A DNA stretch of 64,000 nt from Streptomyces sp. Je 1-79 (GCF_025195125.1 NZ_JAMGSL010000004.1:62001-126000), one strand, 5' to 3'. Positions 25,851 to 35,363 are shown, counted from the first letter of the stretch. Notes: generated from the letters alone by a model not told the origin. A program made the numbers and translations.

Positions 25851-27836
25851 ATGGTACCCACGGGCGCCTACGGCACCTGGCCCTCCCCGATCGACGCCGC
25901 GCTGGCCGCCCGCCACGACGGGCGGCCCGAGTACGTCGGCGTCGTCGGCGACGAGGTGTGGTGGACCGCGCCCCGCCCCACCGAGGGCGGCCGGCGCGCG
26001 CTCGTACGCCGACGGGCCGACGGCACCGAGGGGTCGGTGCTCCCCGCCCCCTGGAACGTCCGCAGCCGGGTGATCGAGTACGGCGGACAGCCGTGGGCGG
26101 GCCTGGCACGCGCGGACGGCGGCCCGCTCCTCGTCTTCAGCCACTTCCCCGACCAGCGGCTCTACGCGTACGAGCCCGACGCCACCACGGGCACCGGACC
26201 CCGCCCGCTCACCCCGGTCTCCGCGGTGGGCGGCGGAGTGCGCTGGGTCGACCCGGTGATCCACCCCGAGCGGGGCGAAGTCTGGTGCGTCCTGGAGGAG
26301 TTCACCGGCCCCGCGCCGACCGACGTCCGCCGCGTCCTCGCCGCCGTACCCCTCGACGGATCGGCCGCGGAGGACCGGGGAGCGATCCGCGAGCTCTCCG
26401 ACGGGCGCCACCGGTTCGTCACCGGACCCCGGCTCTCCCCGGACGGACGGCAGGCCGCCTGGATCGCCTGGGACCATCCCCGGATGCCCTGGGACGGCAC
26501 CGAGGTCCTCCTCGCCGACATCACGGCCGACGGCACCCTCCAGGGGGCCCGGTCCGTCGCCGGCGGACCGGAGGAGTCGGTGCCGCAGGTCGGCTGGACC
26601 GCCGACGGGCAGCTGCTGTACGTCAGCGACCGCACCGGCTGGTGGAACCTCTACCGCGCGGACCCCACCGGCGAGCCGGTCGCCCTGTGCTCCCGGGCCG
26701 AGGAGTTCGGCGGACCGCTCTGGAAGATCGGGCTCAGCTGGTTCCAGCCCCTGGCGAACGGCCTCGTCGCCGTCATCCACGGCAAGGGCGCCACCGCGCT
26801 CGGGATACTCGACCCCGAGAGCGGCGAACTCGTCGACGCCGCCGGCCCCTGGACCGAGTGGGCCTCCACCCTCGCCGTGCACGGCAGCCGTGTCGTCGGC
26901 GTCGCCGCCAGCCCGCGCAGCGCGTACGAGGTCGTGGAGCTCGACACCTGTACCGGCCGGGCCCGGGTCATCGGCTCGGCCCACGACGACCCGGTCGACC
27001 CGTCGTACTACCCCGAGCCCCAGATCCGTACCTTCACCGGGCCCGACAACCGCGAGGTCCACGCCCACGTCTACCCGCCGCACAGCCCCGACCGCATCGC
27101 GCCCGGCGAGGAACTCCCGCCGTACGTGGTGTGGGCCCACGGCGGACCGACCGGCCACGCGCCGCTCGTCCTGGACCTGGAGATCGCCTACTTCACCTCG
27201 CGGGGCATCGGCGTCGCCGAGGTCAACTACGGCGGCTCCACCGGCTACGGACGGGAGTACCGCGACCGGCTGCGCGAGCAGTGGGGCGTGGTCGACGTGG
27301 AGGACTGCGCCGCCGTCGCGGAGGCGCTCGCCGCCGAGGGAACCGCCGACCCGGCCCGGCTCGCCGTCCGCGGCGGCAGCGCGGGCGGCTGGACCACCGC
27401 CGCCTCCCTCGTCACCTCCGACGTCTACGCCTGCGGCACGATCATCTACCCCATCCTGGACCTCCTCGGCTGGGCCACCGACGAGACCCACGACTTCGAG
27501 TCCCAGTACCTGGAGTCGCTCGTCGGCCCGCTCGCCGAGGTACCGGCCCGCTATCAGGAGCGCTCCCCCCTCGGCCACGTCGAGCGGATCTCCGTCCCGT
27601 TCCTGCTGCTCCAGGGCCTGGACGACGTGATCTGCCCGCCGGCGCAGGCCGAGCGGTTCCTCGCGCGCATGGCCGGGCGGGGGATCCCGCACGCCGCCAT
27701 CGCCTTCGAGGGCGAGGGGCACGGCTTCCGGATGGCCGAGACGATGATCAGAGCACTGGAGGCTGAACTCTCCCTGTACGCCCAGACCTTCGGCATCGCC
27801 CACCCCGATGTCCCGCTCCTGGAGCTGAAGAAGTGA
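25851..27836 (+). CDS. S9 family (prolyl oligopeptidase-type) peptidase
   Basis: This 661-residue protein has an N-terminal seven-bladed beta-propeller (repeated WxxDG and RLSPDGRQAAWIAWDHP segments) and a C-terminal alpha/beta-hydrolase. The catalytic Ser510 is in RGGSAGG, Asp in QGLDDVICPP and His in EGEGHGF. It matches dipeptidyl aminopeptidase/acylaminoacyl peptidases, which prefer short, often proline-containing peptides. ATG 25851 follows AAAGGA with 7-base spacing. There is no signal peptide. It overlaps the S66 gene by 4 bases. Confidence 0.9.
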   Translation: MVPTGAYGTWPSPIDAALAARHDGRPEYVGVVGDEVWWTAPRPTEGGRRALVRRRADGTEGSVLPAPWNVRSRVIEYGGQPWAGLARADGGPLLVFSHFPDQRLYAYEPDATTGTGPRPLTPVSAVGGGVRWVDPVIHPERGEVWCVLEEFTGPAPTDVRRVLAAVPLDGSAAEDRGAIRELSDGRHRFVTGPRLSPDGRQAAWIAWDHPRMPWDGTEVLLADITADGTLQGARSVAGGPEESVPQVGWTADGQLLYVSDRTGWWNLYRADPTGEPVALCSRAEEFGGPLWKIGLSWFQPLANGLVAVIHGKGATALGILDPESGELVDAAGPWTEWASTLAVHGSRVVGVAASPRSAYEVVELDTCTGRARVIGSAHDDPVDPSYYPEPQIRTFTGPDNREVHAHVYPPHSPDRIAPGEELPPYVVWAHGGPTGHAPLVLDLEIAYFTSRGIGVAEVNYGGSTGYGREYRDRLREQWGVVDVEDCAAVAEALAAEGTADPARLAVRGGSAGGWTTAASLVTSDVYACGTIIYPILDLLGWATDETHDFESQYLESLVGPLAEVPARYQERSPLGHVERISVPFLLLQGLDDVICPPAQAERFLARMAGRGIPHAAIAFEGEGHGFRMAETMIRALEAELSLYAQTFGIAHPDVPLLELKK

Positions 27837-28765
27837 CGGCCACCGCGCTGAACCGGCCCCCGCGCCTGAGCCCCGGCGCCCGGGTCGCCGTCGTCGCGCC
27901 CAGCGGACCGGTCCCGGAGGACCGGCTCGCGGCGGGCCTCGACATCCTGCGCGGCTGGGACCTCGAACCGGTCGTGGCACCCCATGTCCTGGACGCTCAC
28001 CCGGAGTTGGACTACCTCGCCGGTACGGACGAGGCGCGCGCCCGTGACCTCCAGGAGGCCTGGTGCGACCCCGGGGTCTCGGCGGTGATCTGCGCCCGGG
28101 GCGGCTACGGCGTCCAGCGGATGGTGGACCTGATCGACTGGACGGCGATGCGGGCCGCGGGACCCAAGGTCTTCGTCGGCTACAGCGACATCACCGCCCT
28201 GCACGAGGCGTTCGCCGTCCGAGCCGAACTCGCCACCCTGCACGGGCCGATGGTCGCCGCGGCCGCCTTCCACAAGGACCCCCGCACCCAGGAGTCCCTG
28301 CGGGCCACCCTCTTCGAGCCCGAGTCCGTGCGGACCCTCGGCCTGGACACCGCCCGCCCGCTGGCCCCCGGCCGCGCCCACGGCGTCACCCTCGGCGGCT
28401 GCGTCAGCCTGCTCGCCGCCGACCTCGGCACCCCGCACGCCCGGCCCTCGGCCCGCGGGGGCCTGCTGCTCCTGGAGGACGTGGGCGAGGAGCCGTACCG
28501 CCTGGACCGGATCCTCACCCAACTCCTGCGCTCCGGTTGGCTGGACGGGGTCGCCGGCATCGGACTGGGCTCCTGGGTGGAGTGCGGCCCTTACGACGAG
28601 GTCCGCGCGGTGCTCGCCGACCGGCTGGGCGGCCTCGGTGTCCCGGTGGTGGAGGAGCTCGGCTTCGGGCACGCGGAGACGGCGCTCACCTTCCCCCTGG
28701 GCGTACCGGGGGTCCTGGACGCGGAGTCGTCGACGCTCACGCTGGACGTTCCCGCGCTGCGCTGA
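27833..28765 (+). CDS. S66 LD-carboxypeptidase family protein
   Basis: This 310-residue serine peptidase of the LdcA/MccF family has nucleophile Ser118 in VGYSDIT. Glu residues in LLLEDVGEEPYRLDR and the His in GFGHAETALTFPLG would complete the Ser-Glu-His triad. LdcA trims the terminal D-Ala from murein tetrapeptides; MccF acts on aminoacyl-nucleotide toxins. With an M55 D-aminopeptidase in the same cassette, recycling of D-amino-acid-containing peptides is a reasonable reading. GTG 27833 overlaps the preceding stop (GTGA). Confidence 0.88.
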   Translation: MTATALNRPPRLSPGARVAVVAPSGPVPEDRLAAGLDILRGWDLEPVVAPHVLDAHPELDYLAGTDEARARDLQEAWCDPGVSAVICARGGYGVQRMVDLIDWTAMRAAGPKVFVGYSDITALHEAFAVRAELATLHGPMVAAAAFHKDPRTQESLRATLFEPESVRTLGLDTARPLAPGRAHGVTLGGCVSLLAADLGTPHARPSARGGLLLLEDVGEEPYRLDRILTQLLRSGWLDGVAGIGLGSWVECGPYDEVRAVLADRLGGLGVPVVEELGFGHAETALTFPLGVPGVLDAESSTLTLDVPALR

Positions 28766-28827
28766 GGCTCCCGGCACCTTCACTGAATCTCCGTCAACAA
28801 CTCCTGTCAGGCGCGTTGACGACCCTT

Positions 28828-28839
28828 TGACACGTGTCA
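28828..28839 (+). promoter_or_regulatory. Palindrome TGACACGTGTCA upstream of the secreted S15-type gene
   Basis: This 12-bp perfect palindrome includes a TTGACA -35-like hexamer (28827-28832). It lies 56-67 bases before GTG 28895 in the only intergenic gap of this part, so it may be an operator for the secreted peptidase. Confidence 0.45.
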
Positions 28840-28894
28840 CACCATGGGCCCGGCTCGGTACTGACCAGTCGGTAATCCTCAGCGTGGAGGCCCC

Positions 28895-30688
28895 GTGTCC
28901 GTGTCCCGTGTGCGACCGCCGTCCCGCAAGCGCCGTTCCCTGTCCACGACCACGGCGCTGGCCGCGAGTGCGGCGCTGGCGGCGCCCCTCGTCCTCGCCG
29001 GCCCCGCGAGCGGGGCCGAAGCCGGCCCGTACACCGTCACCCCGCTGACCTTCACCGTCGAGGCGGGCGGGCGTACCTGCACGGTCGACGCCGACCTCTA
29101 CCGGCCGGCCGGGGTCGACGCCGCGCATCCGGCGCCCGCGGTGCTCGCCACCAACGGGTTCGGCGGGAGCAAGGCGGACGGGTCGACCGACGCCATCGGC
29201 AAGGCCTTCGCCGCCCGGGGCTACGTCGGGCTCGTCTACTCGGGCCTCGGCTTCGGGAAGTCCGGCTGCCTGATCTCCCTCGACGACCCCCGCATCGACG
29301 GGCAGGCCGCCGCCCGGCTCCTCGACTTCCTCGGCGGGACCCGCGCCGCCGACGACGGCACCCGCGCCGACTTCGTCACCCAGGACGGCGCGGGCGACCC
29401 GCGCGTCGGCATGGTCGGCGGCTCCTACGGCGGCGCGATCCAGCTCGCCACCGCCTCCGCCGACCCCCGGCTCGACGCCCTCGTCCCGCTCATCACCTGG
29501 AACGACCTCGCCTACTCCCTCGCCCCCAACGGCGCCGACCGCGCCACCCCCGGCGTCTTCAAACGGCAGTGGGCCAACGGCTTCTACCTGATGGGTGAGG
29601 GGCAGCCGCTGCTCGTTCCCTCCCTCGACCCCTCCCGGATCAACAGCCTTCGCTGTCTGCACTTCGTCACCGACGCCTGCGACACCGTCCGCCTGCTCAA
29701 CTCCGGCCGCTACCCCGACGCGGACACCCGGAAGATGCTCGACTTCGCCCGGAGCGTCTCCCCGGTCTCGTACCTCGACCGGGTCAAGGCCCCGACGCTC
29801 GTCGTCCAGGGCCAGTCCGACAGCCTCTTCAACCTCAACGAGGCCCAGAACACCTACGAACGGCTCGAGGCGCGCGGTGTCGAGACCAAGATGATCTGGC
29901 AGTCCTGGGGGCACAGCGGGGGACAGGCCCCCGGCGAACTCGACCTCGGGCAGGGCAACCTGGAGACCAGCTACGTCGGCCGGCGTGTCCTCGCCTGGTT
30001 CGACCGGTACCTGCGGCACGACCGGAGCACCGACACGGGGGCGGAGTTCGCCTACTACCGCTCCTGGCAGAGCGGCTACGGCACCGCCGCCCGGGTTCCC
30101 GCCCTGAGCCAGAAGCTCTACCTCTCCGGGGACGGCAAGCTCGTCGACAACCGAGCCAAGGTCGCCCGGGGCTCGCGCTCGTACAGCAACTGGCTGGTCC
30201 CCACAAGCCACTCGGAGTCCTCGCTCGCCGGGCTGATCGGGCTGCCCGACCCCGAGCCGTACGACCTCAAGGGCACCTACCTCGGCTGGACCAGCGCCCC
30301 GCTCACCGCCCCGGTCGACGTCGTCGGCTCCCCGAAGGCCACGCTCAGGGTGGTCTCCCCGAGGACCGAGCGCGTCCAGGACTCCGGCGACGCCGCAGAC
30401 AAGCTCGTGCTCTTCGCCAAGGTCTACGACATCGCCCCGGACGGGAGGAAGACCCTGGTCAACCGGCTCGTGGCGCCGGTACGGGTACCGGACGCGACCC
30501 GGCCGTTCACGGTGGAGCTGCCGGGCATCGTGCACCGCTACGAGACGGGTCACCGGCTGGAGTTCGTGATCGCCGCCAGCGACGACGCGTACGGCGGGAA
30601 CCGGGGCATCAGGCCGGTGACCGTCACCGCCGCGCCGGAGGACACCGGCGTCCTGGAGCTGCCCGTTGTCAAGGGCCAGGTGGGGTAG
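28895..30688 (+). CDS. Secreted S15/CocE-type peptidase (X-Pro dipeptidyl-peptidase-like)
   Basis: This 597-residue exported hydrolase has a signal peptide (RKRRSLSTTTALAASAALAAPLVLAGPASG). The alpha/beta-hydrolase has nucleophile GGSYGG, Asp in VVQGQSDSLFNLNEA and His in SWGHSGGQ. The C-terminal beta-rich domain (TSAPLTAPVDVVGSPKATLRVV, LEFVIAASDDAY) is typical of the S15/CocE group. X-Pro dipeptides are the usual substrates of S15 enzymes, which would suit proline-rich collagen fragments, but esterases share the fold. GTG 28895 follows GTGGAGG. Confidence 0.88.
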   Translation: MSVSRVRPPSRKRRSLSTTTALAASAALAAPLVLAGPASGAEAGPYTVTPLTFTVEAGGRTCTVDADLYRPAGVDAAHPAPAVLATNGFGGSKADGSTDAIGKAFAARGYVGLVYSGLGFGKSGCLISLDDPRIDGQAAARLLDFLGGTRAADDGTRADFVTQDGAGDPRVGMVGGSYGGAIQLATASADPRLDALVPLITWNDLAYSLAPNGADRATPGVFKRQWANGFYLMGEGQPLLVPSLDPSRINSLRCLHFVTDACDTVRLLNSGRYPDADTRKMLDFARSVSPVSYLDRVKAPTLVVQGQSDSLFNLNEAQNTYERLEARGVETKMIWQSWGHSGGQAPGELDLGQGNLETSYVGRRVLAWFDRYLRHDRSTDTGAEFAYYRSWQSGYGTAARVPALSQKLYLSGDGKLVDNRAKVARGSRSYSNWLVPTSHSESSLAGLIGLPDPEPYDLKGTYLGWTSAPLTAPVDVVGSPKATLRVVSPRTERVQDSGDAADKLVLFAKVYDIAPDGRKTLVNRLVAPVRVPDATRPFTVELPGIVHRYETGHRLEFVIAASDDAYGGNRGIRPVTVTAAPEDTGVLELPVVKGQVG

Positions 30689-30838
30689 CAGCCAGAAGGG
30701 TGGATTCACGCGACCTTCGGGCGTTCTTTACCTGTTCTTTTCCCACTCCGTGGGCAGCGGGACGGAGACTGTGCCACCGCCTTCGCGCCGTGACGTCGGC
30801 GCGGGGCAGCTCCCACTCGCAGAAGGACCGAAGGCCCC

Positions 30839-31549
30839 GTGCCACTTCCCGTTGTGCTGTCCGGCCGCACCGTACGGCTGGAACCCCTTGCACCACAGCA
30901 CGCCGCCGCGATCGCCGCGGCCGGTACCGAGGACCGTACGACGTACGCGTTCACGCCCGTCCCCCACAGCCTGGACGCGGCAGAGATCTACATCGAACGT
31001 GCCCTGGCCGAACAGGCCGCGGGCCGGGCGCTGCCCTTCGCCGTCGTCAGTACCGCCGACGGGAGGCTCGTGGGCGCGACACGGTTCCTGGAACTCGACT
31101 ACTGGCAGGGACCGCTGGTCTGGCCCTCCGTCCCCGGGGTGCCGCACGGAGATCCGCTCACCGCGGTGCCCGACGCGGCCGAGATCGGGAACACCTGGCT
31201 CTCGCCCCGGGCCCAGGGCTCGGGGATCAACACCGAGGCCAAGCTGCTGATGCTTCGGCACGCGTTCGAGGCGTGGGGCGTACGGAGGATCTCGATGCGC
31301 GCGGACGCCAGGAACCTGCGCTCCCGGGCCGCCATCGAACGGCTCGGCGCCACCTGTGAAGGCGTACGCCGGGCGCACTCGCGGGGCCTGGACGGGGCCG
31401 TGCGGTCCACCGCCTTCTACTCGGTCCTGGACGAGGAGTGGCCGGCGGTGCGGGCCGTCATCGAGGCCAGGCTCGACCGAGGAGCCCGGATCGACCGTCC
31501 CGCGCTCTACGGCACGGTGGCGCCGCGCGGGCCGCTCGTACCGGCGTAG
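30839..31549 (+). CDS. GNAT acetyltransferase (RimJ/RimL-like)
   Basis: This 236-residue protein of the RimJ/RimL type has RTVRLEPLAPQHAAAI at the start, GATRFLELDYW in the middle strand, the acetyl-CoA-binding region NTWLSPRAQGSGINTEAKLLMLRHAFE, and RRISMRADARNLRSRAAIERLGATCEG. The substrate is unknown; proteins or antibiotics are both possible. GTG 30839 follows AGAAGGA at 30822-30828. The 150 bases upstream hold a T-rich patch (30724-30745) but no clear motif. A strong bidirectional terminator follows. Confidence 0.85.
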   Translation: MPLPVVLSGRTVRLEPLAPQHAAAIAAAGTEDRTTYAFTPVPHSLDAAEIYIERALAEQAAGRALPFAVVSTADGRLVGATRFLELDYWQGPLVWPSVPGVPHGDPLTAVPDAAEIGNTWLSPRAQGSGINTEAKLLMLRHAFEAWGVRRISMRADARNLRSRAAIERLGATCEGVRRAHSRGLDGAVRSTAFYSVLDEEWPAVRAVIEARLDRGARIDRPALYGTVAPRGPLVPA

Positions 31550-31563
31550 AGCGGCACATTGCA

Positions 31564-31602
31564 ACGCATGAGCCCCGCCCGGGGAGGGCGGGGCTCATGC
31601 GT
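31564..31602. terminator. Bidirectional terminator between the GNAT and adenosine deaminase genes
   Basis: There is a perfect 17-bp stem (31564-31580 with 31586-31602) and a 5-base loop between two convergent genes. No T run is present on either side, as is common in Streptomyces. Confidence 0.8.
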
Positions 31603-31622
31603 GAGGACGGCGTCCGGTGGCC

Positions 31623-32723
31623 CTACAGCGCCGCGTATCCGGGGCGGACGACCTCGTCGATCAGCCGCCGCCGCTCCGGCAGCGGGAGGAAGGCGGAGTC
31701 GAGCGCCGCGATCGTGAACTCCTCGAAGACCTCCGGGCCGTAGCCGAAGGCGTCCGCCATGTGCTGGAACTCCTCGCTCATGGTGGTGCCGGAGACCAGC
31801 CGGTTGTCCGTGTTGAGGGTGATCCGGAAGCCGAGGCGGCGCAGCTCGTCGATCGGGTGCGAGGCGTAGTCCTTCGCCGCGCCCGTCTGGAGGTTGGAGG
31901 TCGGACAGACCTCCAGCGCGATCCGGTTGTCGCGGACGTACGCGGCGAGGTGACCGAGCGTGCCGTCCTCGGCGATGTCGTCCGTGATCCGCACGCCGTG
32001 GCCGATCCGCTCGGTGCCGCAGACCTGGACGGCCTCGTGGATCGACTCCGCGCCGACGGCCTCGCCCGCGTGGATCGTGAAGTGGCAGTTGTGCTGCTTG
32101 AGGTGCTGGAAGGCGGGGAGGTGGCGGGCCGGCGGGTTGCCGATCTCGCCGCCGGCGATGTCGAAGCCGGCCACGCCGTTCTCGCGGTGGGCCACCGTGA
32201 GCCGCGCGATCTCCAGCGAACGGTCGGTGTGGCGCATGCCGGTGAGGAGGGTGCGGACGGTGATCCGGCCGCCGGAGCGGCGCTCGCCCTCGCGGAAGCC
32301 GTCGTTCACCGCCTCGACGACCTCGTCGAGGCTCAGGCCGCCCGCCAGGTGCTGTTCGGGGGCGTACCGGATCTCGGCGTAGACGACGCCGTCCACCGCC
32401 AGGTCCTCGGCGCACTCGGCCGCGATGCGGTGCAGCGCCTCGCGGGTCTGCATGACCGCGCAGGTGTGGGCGAAGGTCTCCAGATACCGCTCCAGCGAGC
32501 CGGAGTCGGCGGCGTCCCGGAACCAGACCGCGAGCGCGGCCGGGTCCTCCGTGGGCAGCGCGGTGTAGCCGCACTCCCGGGCCAGTTCGACGATGGTGGC
32601 GGGGCGCAGGCCGCCGTCCAGGTGGTCGTGGAGGACGGCCTTCGGCGCGCGGCGGATCCACTCGGCGACGGGTATGGAGACCGGGCTGCTGAGCGGAGCG
32701 GCAGAGTTGTCAGACAAGTGCAT
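31623..32723 (-). CDS. add: Adenosine deaminase
   Basis: This 366-residue zinc amidohydrolase would convert adenosine to inosine. Metal and catalytic motifs are HDHLDGG (His32, His34), [14 protein letters not shown] and NTDNR, where classical enzymes have NTDDP. Overall it matches the actinobacterial Add family. ATG 32723 has TACACT 8 bases upstream and no ribosome site, so the transcript is probably leaderless. Codons 3-6 contain the operator of the neighbouring GntR regulator, which suggests direct repression at the transcription start. Confidence 0.92.
   Translation of the reverse strand: MHLSDNSAAPLSSPVSIPVAEWIRRAPKAVLHDHLDGGLRPATIVELARECGYTALPTEDPAALAVWFRDAADSGSLERYLETFAHTCAVMQTREALHRIAAECAEDLAVDGVVYAEIRYAPEQHLAGGLSLDEVVEAVNDGFREGERRSGGRITVRTLLTGMRHTDRSLEIARLTVAHRENGVAGFDIAGGEIGNPPARHLPAFQHLKQHNCHFTIHAGEAVGAESIHEAVQVCGTERIGHGVRITDDIAEDGTLGHLAAYVRDNRIALEVCPTSNLQTGAAKDYASHPIDELRRLGFRITLNTDNRLVSGTTMSEEFQHMADAFGYGPEVFEEFTIAALDSAFLPLPERRRLIDEVVRPGYAAL
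32707..32717 (-). promoter_or_regulatory. GntR operator TTGTCAGACAA at the start of add
   Basis: This 11-base palindrome is identical to the core of the site at 33646-33656 and lies 7-17 bases inside the add coding sequence. If add is leaderless it covers about +7 to +17 of the transcript, a usual place for a repressor. Confidence 0.7.
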
Positions 32724-32790
32724 GGCGCGGAAGTGTACGCCACGCCGGGGCCGGGCCGCTGTGACGGCGGTCGCCCCGGCCCCCCGGGCC

Positions 32791-33540
32791 TCAGCTCGAC
32801 TGGAGGACCGGCAGCGCCGGGGCGCCCGTGGGGAGCATGTGCTTGGCCGCCAGGATCGGGGTCTCCCCGACCCGCACCACCTGGGTGACGAGCACCGCCG
32901 GGGTGTCGGCGGGCCGGCCGAGCTGCTCGCCGCGGCGCTGCCCGAGCAGGGTCGCGGTCACGCTGCTGTGCGCCCCGAGCGGCATCCCCCGAGAGGCCCC
33001 GCAGAGCACCGCCAGCATCGAGGTCCGCTCGGGCGCCGGCTCCGAGCGCAGCGCCTCGGCGAAGTCAGGATGCGCCCGCTCCAGTACGTCGTCGGCAGCC
33101 GCCCACTCCTGGCTGAGCGCGGCCGCCGCACCCTCCCCGGCCAGCAACGACTCCCAGAACCGCAGCTCGGCCCTGGCCGGGGCGAGCAGGTGCTGGGTGG
33201 TGAAGTCGGTCGGCTCCTCCACGGCCCGGAGCAGGGCCCTCACGCGCAGCGGGGCGCCCGCGCCGATCAGCTCCTCCAGGGGCTGGATGTGCTCGAAGCC
33301 GCGGCGCGGCGGGTGGTCGTTGACGGTCCGCCCCACCCCGCGCCGGACGGAGAGCAGGCCGTCCTCCTGGAGCAGCAGCAGGGCCTCGCGCAGGGCGGGC
33401 CTGCTGACGCCGAGCTCACCGGCGAGCTTCGGCTCGGAGGGGAGGGTCGAGCCCGGGGGGTAGGTGCCGTCGTGGATGGCGTCCGCGATCCGCTCGTAGA
33501 GCACCACGACCGGTCGCCGCTGCTGTCCTCCGACTGCCAC
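32791..33540 (-). CDS. GntR regulator, HutC/UTRA subfamily
   Basis: This 249-residue regulator has an N-terminal winged HTH ([20 protein letters not shown], then [26 protein letters not shown]) and a C-terminal UTRA-like sensor domain (residues about 90-249). GTG 33540 follows GAAGGAGGG. It is divergent from an MFS gene and 67 bases upstream of add on the same strand. The palindrome TTGTCAGACAA, of the TnGTnnnACnA type bound by GntR proteins, lies in the divergent promoter and at the start of add. A nucleoside-related effector is the simplest guess. Confidence 0.88.
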   Translation of the reverse strand: MAVGGQQRRPVVVLYERIADAIHDGTYPPGSTLPSEPKLAGELGVSRPALREALLLLQEDGLLSVRRGVGRTVNDHPPRRGFEHIQPLEELIGAGAPLRVRALLRAVEEPTDFTTQHLLAPARAELRFWESLLAGEGAAAALSQEWAAADDVLERAHPDFAEALRSEPAPERTSMLAVLCGASRGMPLGAHSSVTATLLGQRRGEQLGRPADTPAVLVTQVVRVGETPILAAKHMLPTGAPALPVLQSS

Positions 33541-33643
33541 TGCCCCTCCTTCGCCCCGTTGTCGGCAAGTGAACGGTATGCGGAATCACAGGTCAAAGGG
33601 ACTTGACGTGTGACGCGCGTAGAACTCACTCTGTCTGGGCATT

Positions 33644-33658
33644 GCTTGTCAGACAAGC
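33644..33658. promoter_or_regulatory. GntR operator GCTTGTCAGACAAGC in the gntR-MFS intergenic region
   Basis: This 15-base palindrome has perfect 7-base arms and sits 40-54 bases upstream of the MFS start. Its 11-base core recurs exactly at the add start. A TTGACG at 33603-33608 may be a -35. Confidence 0.75.
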
Positions 33659-33697
33659 TCGGTTCATCGACATGACATCCACGGCAAAGGGGCCCAC

Positions 33698-35134
33698 ATG
33701 TCAGCAACATCCGACCTCAAGGGCCGTGGGCCCATGCTCCTGGCGATGGTGCTCGCCGTCCTCGGCTACCAGATCAACGCCACGATGCTCAGCCCCGCAC
33801 TCCCGGATGTCATCGAGCGCCTCGGCACCACCACGGCCGCCGCCGGTCTGTCGCAGACCCTCTTCTTCCTGATGGCTGCCATCGGCCAGGTCACCCTCGC
33901 CCGCCTCAGCGACCAGCGCGGCCGCAAGCCGATGATGATCGTCTGCGCCTTCGTCCTGATCGCCGGCAACCTGCTCTGCGTCTTCGCGCCGAACATCGAG
34001 GTCTTCATCGCCGGCCGCATCCTCCAGGGCATCTCGGCCGCGATGTTCACCCTCGCCTTTCTCACCCTGAACCAGCTGCTCTCCCCGGCCGGCTTCGGCA
34101 AGGCGGCGGGCATCATCACCGCCGTCAACGGCGGCCTCGCCGGCATCGACGCCATCGCCGGCGGCCAGATCGCCGACACCATCGGCTTCCGCGGCATCTT
34201 CGTCTGCTCCACCCTGATCGCCGTCGCGGGCCTGATCGGCGTCCGCCGCTACGTCCCCGACGTGCCGCCCACCGCCGCCGAGGGCCGCTTCGACTCCCGT
34301 GGCATCGCCGCCCTCGCACTCGGCCTCACCGGTGTCCTCGTCGGCCTCGCCCAGGGCGCCGCCTGGGGCTGGACCTCGGTCCTCACCCTCGGGTTCCTGC
34401 TCGGCGGCCTCGCCTCGCTCGTCTTCTTCGTCGTCTCGCAGAAGACCGCGGCCAACCCGGTCATCGACATCGAGGTCCTGGCCTCGCGCCGTGCCTGGCC
34501 GCTGCTGCTCACCACCGTCTGCACCCTGGGCGGCGCCTTCGGAGCCGTCGCGCTGACGATCCCGCTCTTCTCGCAGGACGCCCGGGTCGGCCTCGGCCTC
34601 TCCGCCGTGACCGCCGCCGTCCTCTTCCTCACCCCGATCCAGCTGATCGGCGTGGTCTCCGCCCCGCTGACCGGTCGCCTCGGCCCGAAGATCGGCTGGC
34701 GCAGGATCGTCGTCACCGGCGCCGTCGCCAACTTCGCGATCTTCCTCCTCGCCACCTTCTTCCTGCACGACGAGTGGATCCTCGTCGCCTCGCTCGCGGC
34801 CCTCGGCATCACCTACGGCGGCTTCATGCTGACCGGCCTCAACGGCCTCGCCGTCACTTCGGCCCCCAAGGACAAGCCGGGCTCGCTCTCCGGGCTCAAC
34901 GGAGCCTGCTTCGGCATCGGGGCCTCCCTCGGCATCGCCCTGGCCTCCGCCATGATCACGGCGGGCAGCGACGCGGGCGGGCCGACCGAGGCGGGGTACC
35001 AGCACGCGATGTACGCGGCGCTCGCCCTGCTCGGCATCGGTGTCGTGACCGCCCTGCTCATCCAGCGTCCCGACCCGGCCGACACGGCCGACGTGCCGGC
35101 CGACGAGGCGCGGACGGTCCTCGCCCACCACTGA
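33698..35134 (+). CDS. MFS transporter (DHA2-like)
   Basis: This 478-residue membrane protein has about 14 hydrophobic segments and the MFS loop signature ARLSDQRGRKPMMIV, followed by GRILQGISAAMFTLAF. It is divergent from the GntR regulator and shares its operator with add. It may therefore move a nucleoside or analogue, or export a toxic one; sequence alone does not tell. ATG 33698 follows AAAGGGG. An 11-bp stem-loop lies after the stop. Confidence 0.88.
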   Translation: MSATSDLKGRGPMLLAMVLAVLGYQINATMLSPALPDVIERLGTTTAAAGLSQTLFFLMAAIGQVTLARLSDQRGRKPMMIVCAFVLIAGNLLCVFAPNIEVFIAGRILQGISAAMFTLAFLTLNQLLSPAGFGKAAGIITAVNGGLAGIDAIAGGQIADTIGFRGIFVCSTLIAVAGLIGVRRYVPDVPPTAAEGRFDSRGIAALALGLTGVLVGLAQGAAWGWTSVLTLGFLLGGLASLVFFVVSQKTAANPVIDIEVLASRRAWPLLLTTVCTLGGAFGAVALTIPLFSQDARVGLGLSAVTAAVLFLTPIQLIGVVSAPLTGRLGPKIGWRRIVVTGAVANFAIFLLATFFLHDEWILVASLAALGITYGGFMLTGLNGLAVTSAPKDKPGSLSGLNGACFGIGASLGIALASAMITAGSDAGGPTEAGYQHAMYAALALLGIGVVTALLIQRPDPADTADVPADEARTVLAHH

Positions 35135-35145
35135 CCGGGTACGGC

Positions 35146-35181
35146 GGGAGGGGCCGCACCCTCACCCGTACGGCCCCTCCC
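35146..35181 (+). terminator. Stem-loop after the MFS gene
   Basis: GGGAGGGGCCG (35146-35156) pairs with CGGCCCCTCCC (35171-35181) across a 14-base loop. The stem can extend past one bulged A. There is no T run. Confidence 0.65.
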
Positions 35182-35258
35182 ACCGCCCCCGTGCGGACCG
35201 GATCCCTTCATCCTGGTCCCACGGGGGCGGCCCCGTACGACGGAGGAGAGGTCCGGGC

Positions 35259-35363
35259 ATGAGCCCCACGGAGACATCCGGCACCGACGGCCCCGGGCGC
35301 TCCGGACCCCGCACGCCCGCCCGGGCCACGAGGACGGCCGTCACCGTCGGGCGGCGCCCATGA
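35259..35363 (+). CDS. Small ORF, 34 residues, coupled to the next gene
   Basis: This short Thr/Pro/Arg/Gly-rich reading frame (MSPTETSGTDGPGRSGPRTP...) has a strong GGAGGAG ribosome site at 35242-35248. Its TGA overlaps the ATG of the next gene (ATGA). The next gene has no ribosome site of its own, so translation of this ORF probably drives it. The peptide has no recognisable domain; it may be a true small protein or only a leader. Confidence 0.5.
   Translation: MSPTETSGTDGPGRSGPRTPARATRTAVTVGRRP

Noticed and set aside
24426..27980. 1184-residue open frame on the minus strand
   Set aside because: It is antisense to the M20 and S9 peptidase genes, which show clear catalytic motifs; composition is that of a shadow frame.
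27554..30709. 1051-residue open frame on the minus strand
   Set aside because: It is antisense to the S66 and S15-type genes; no recognisable domain.
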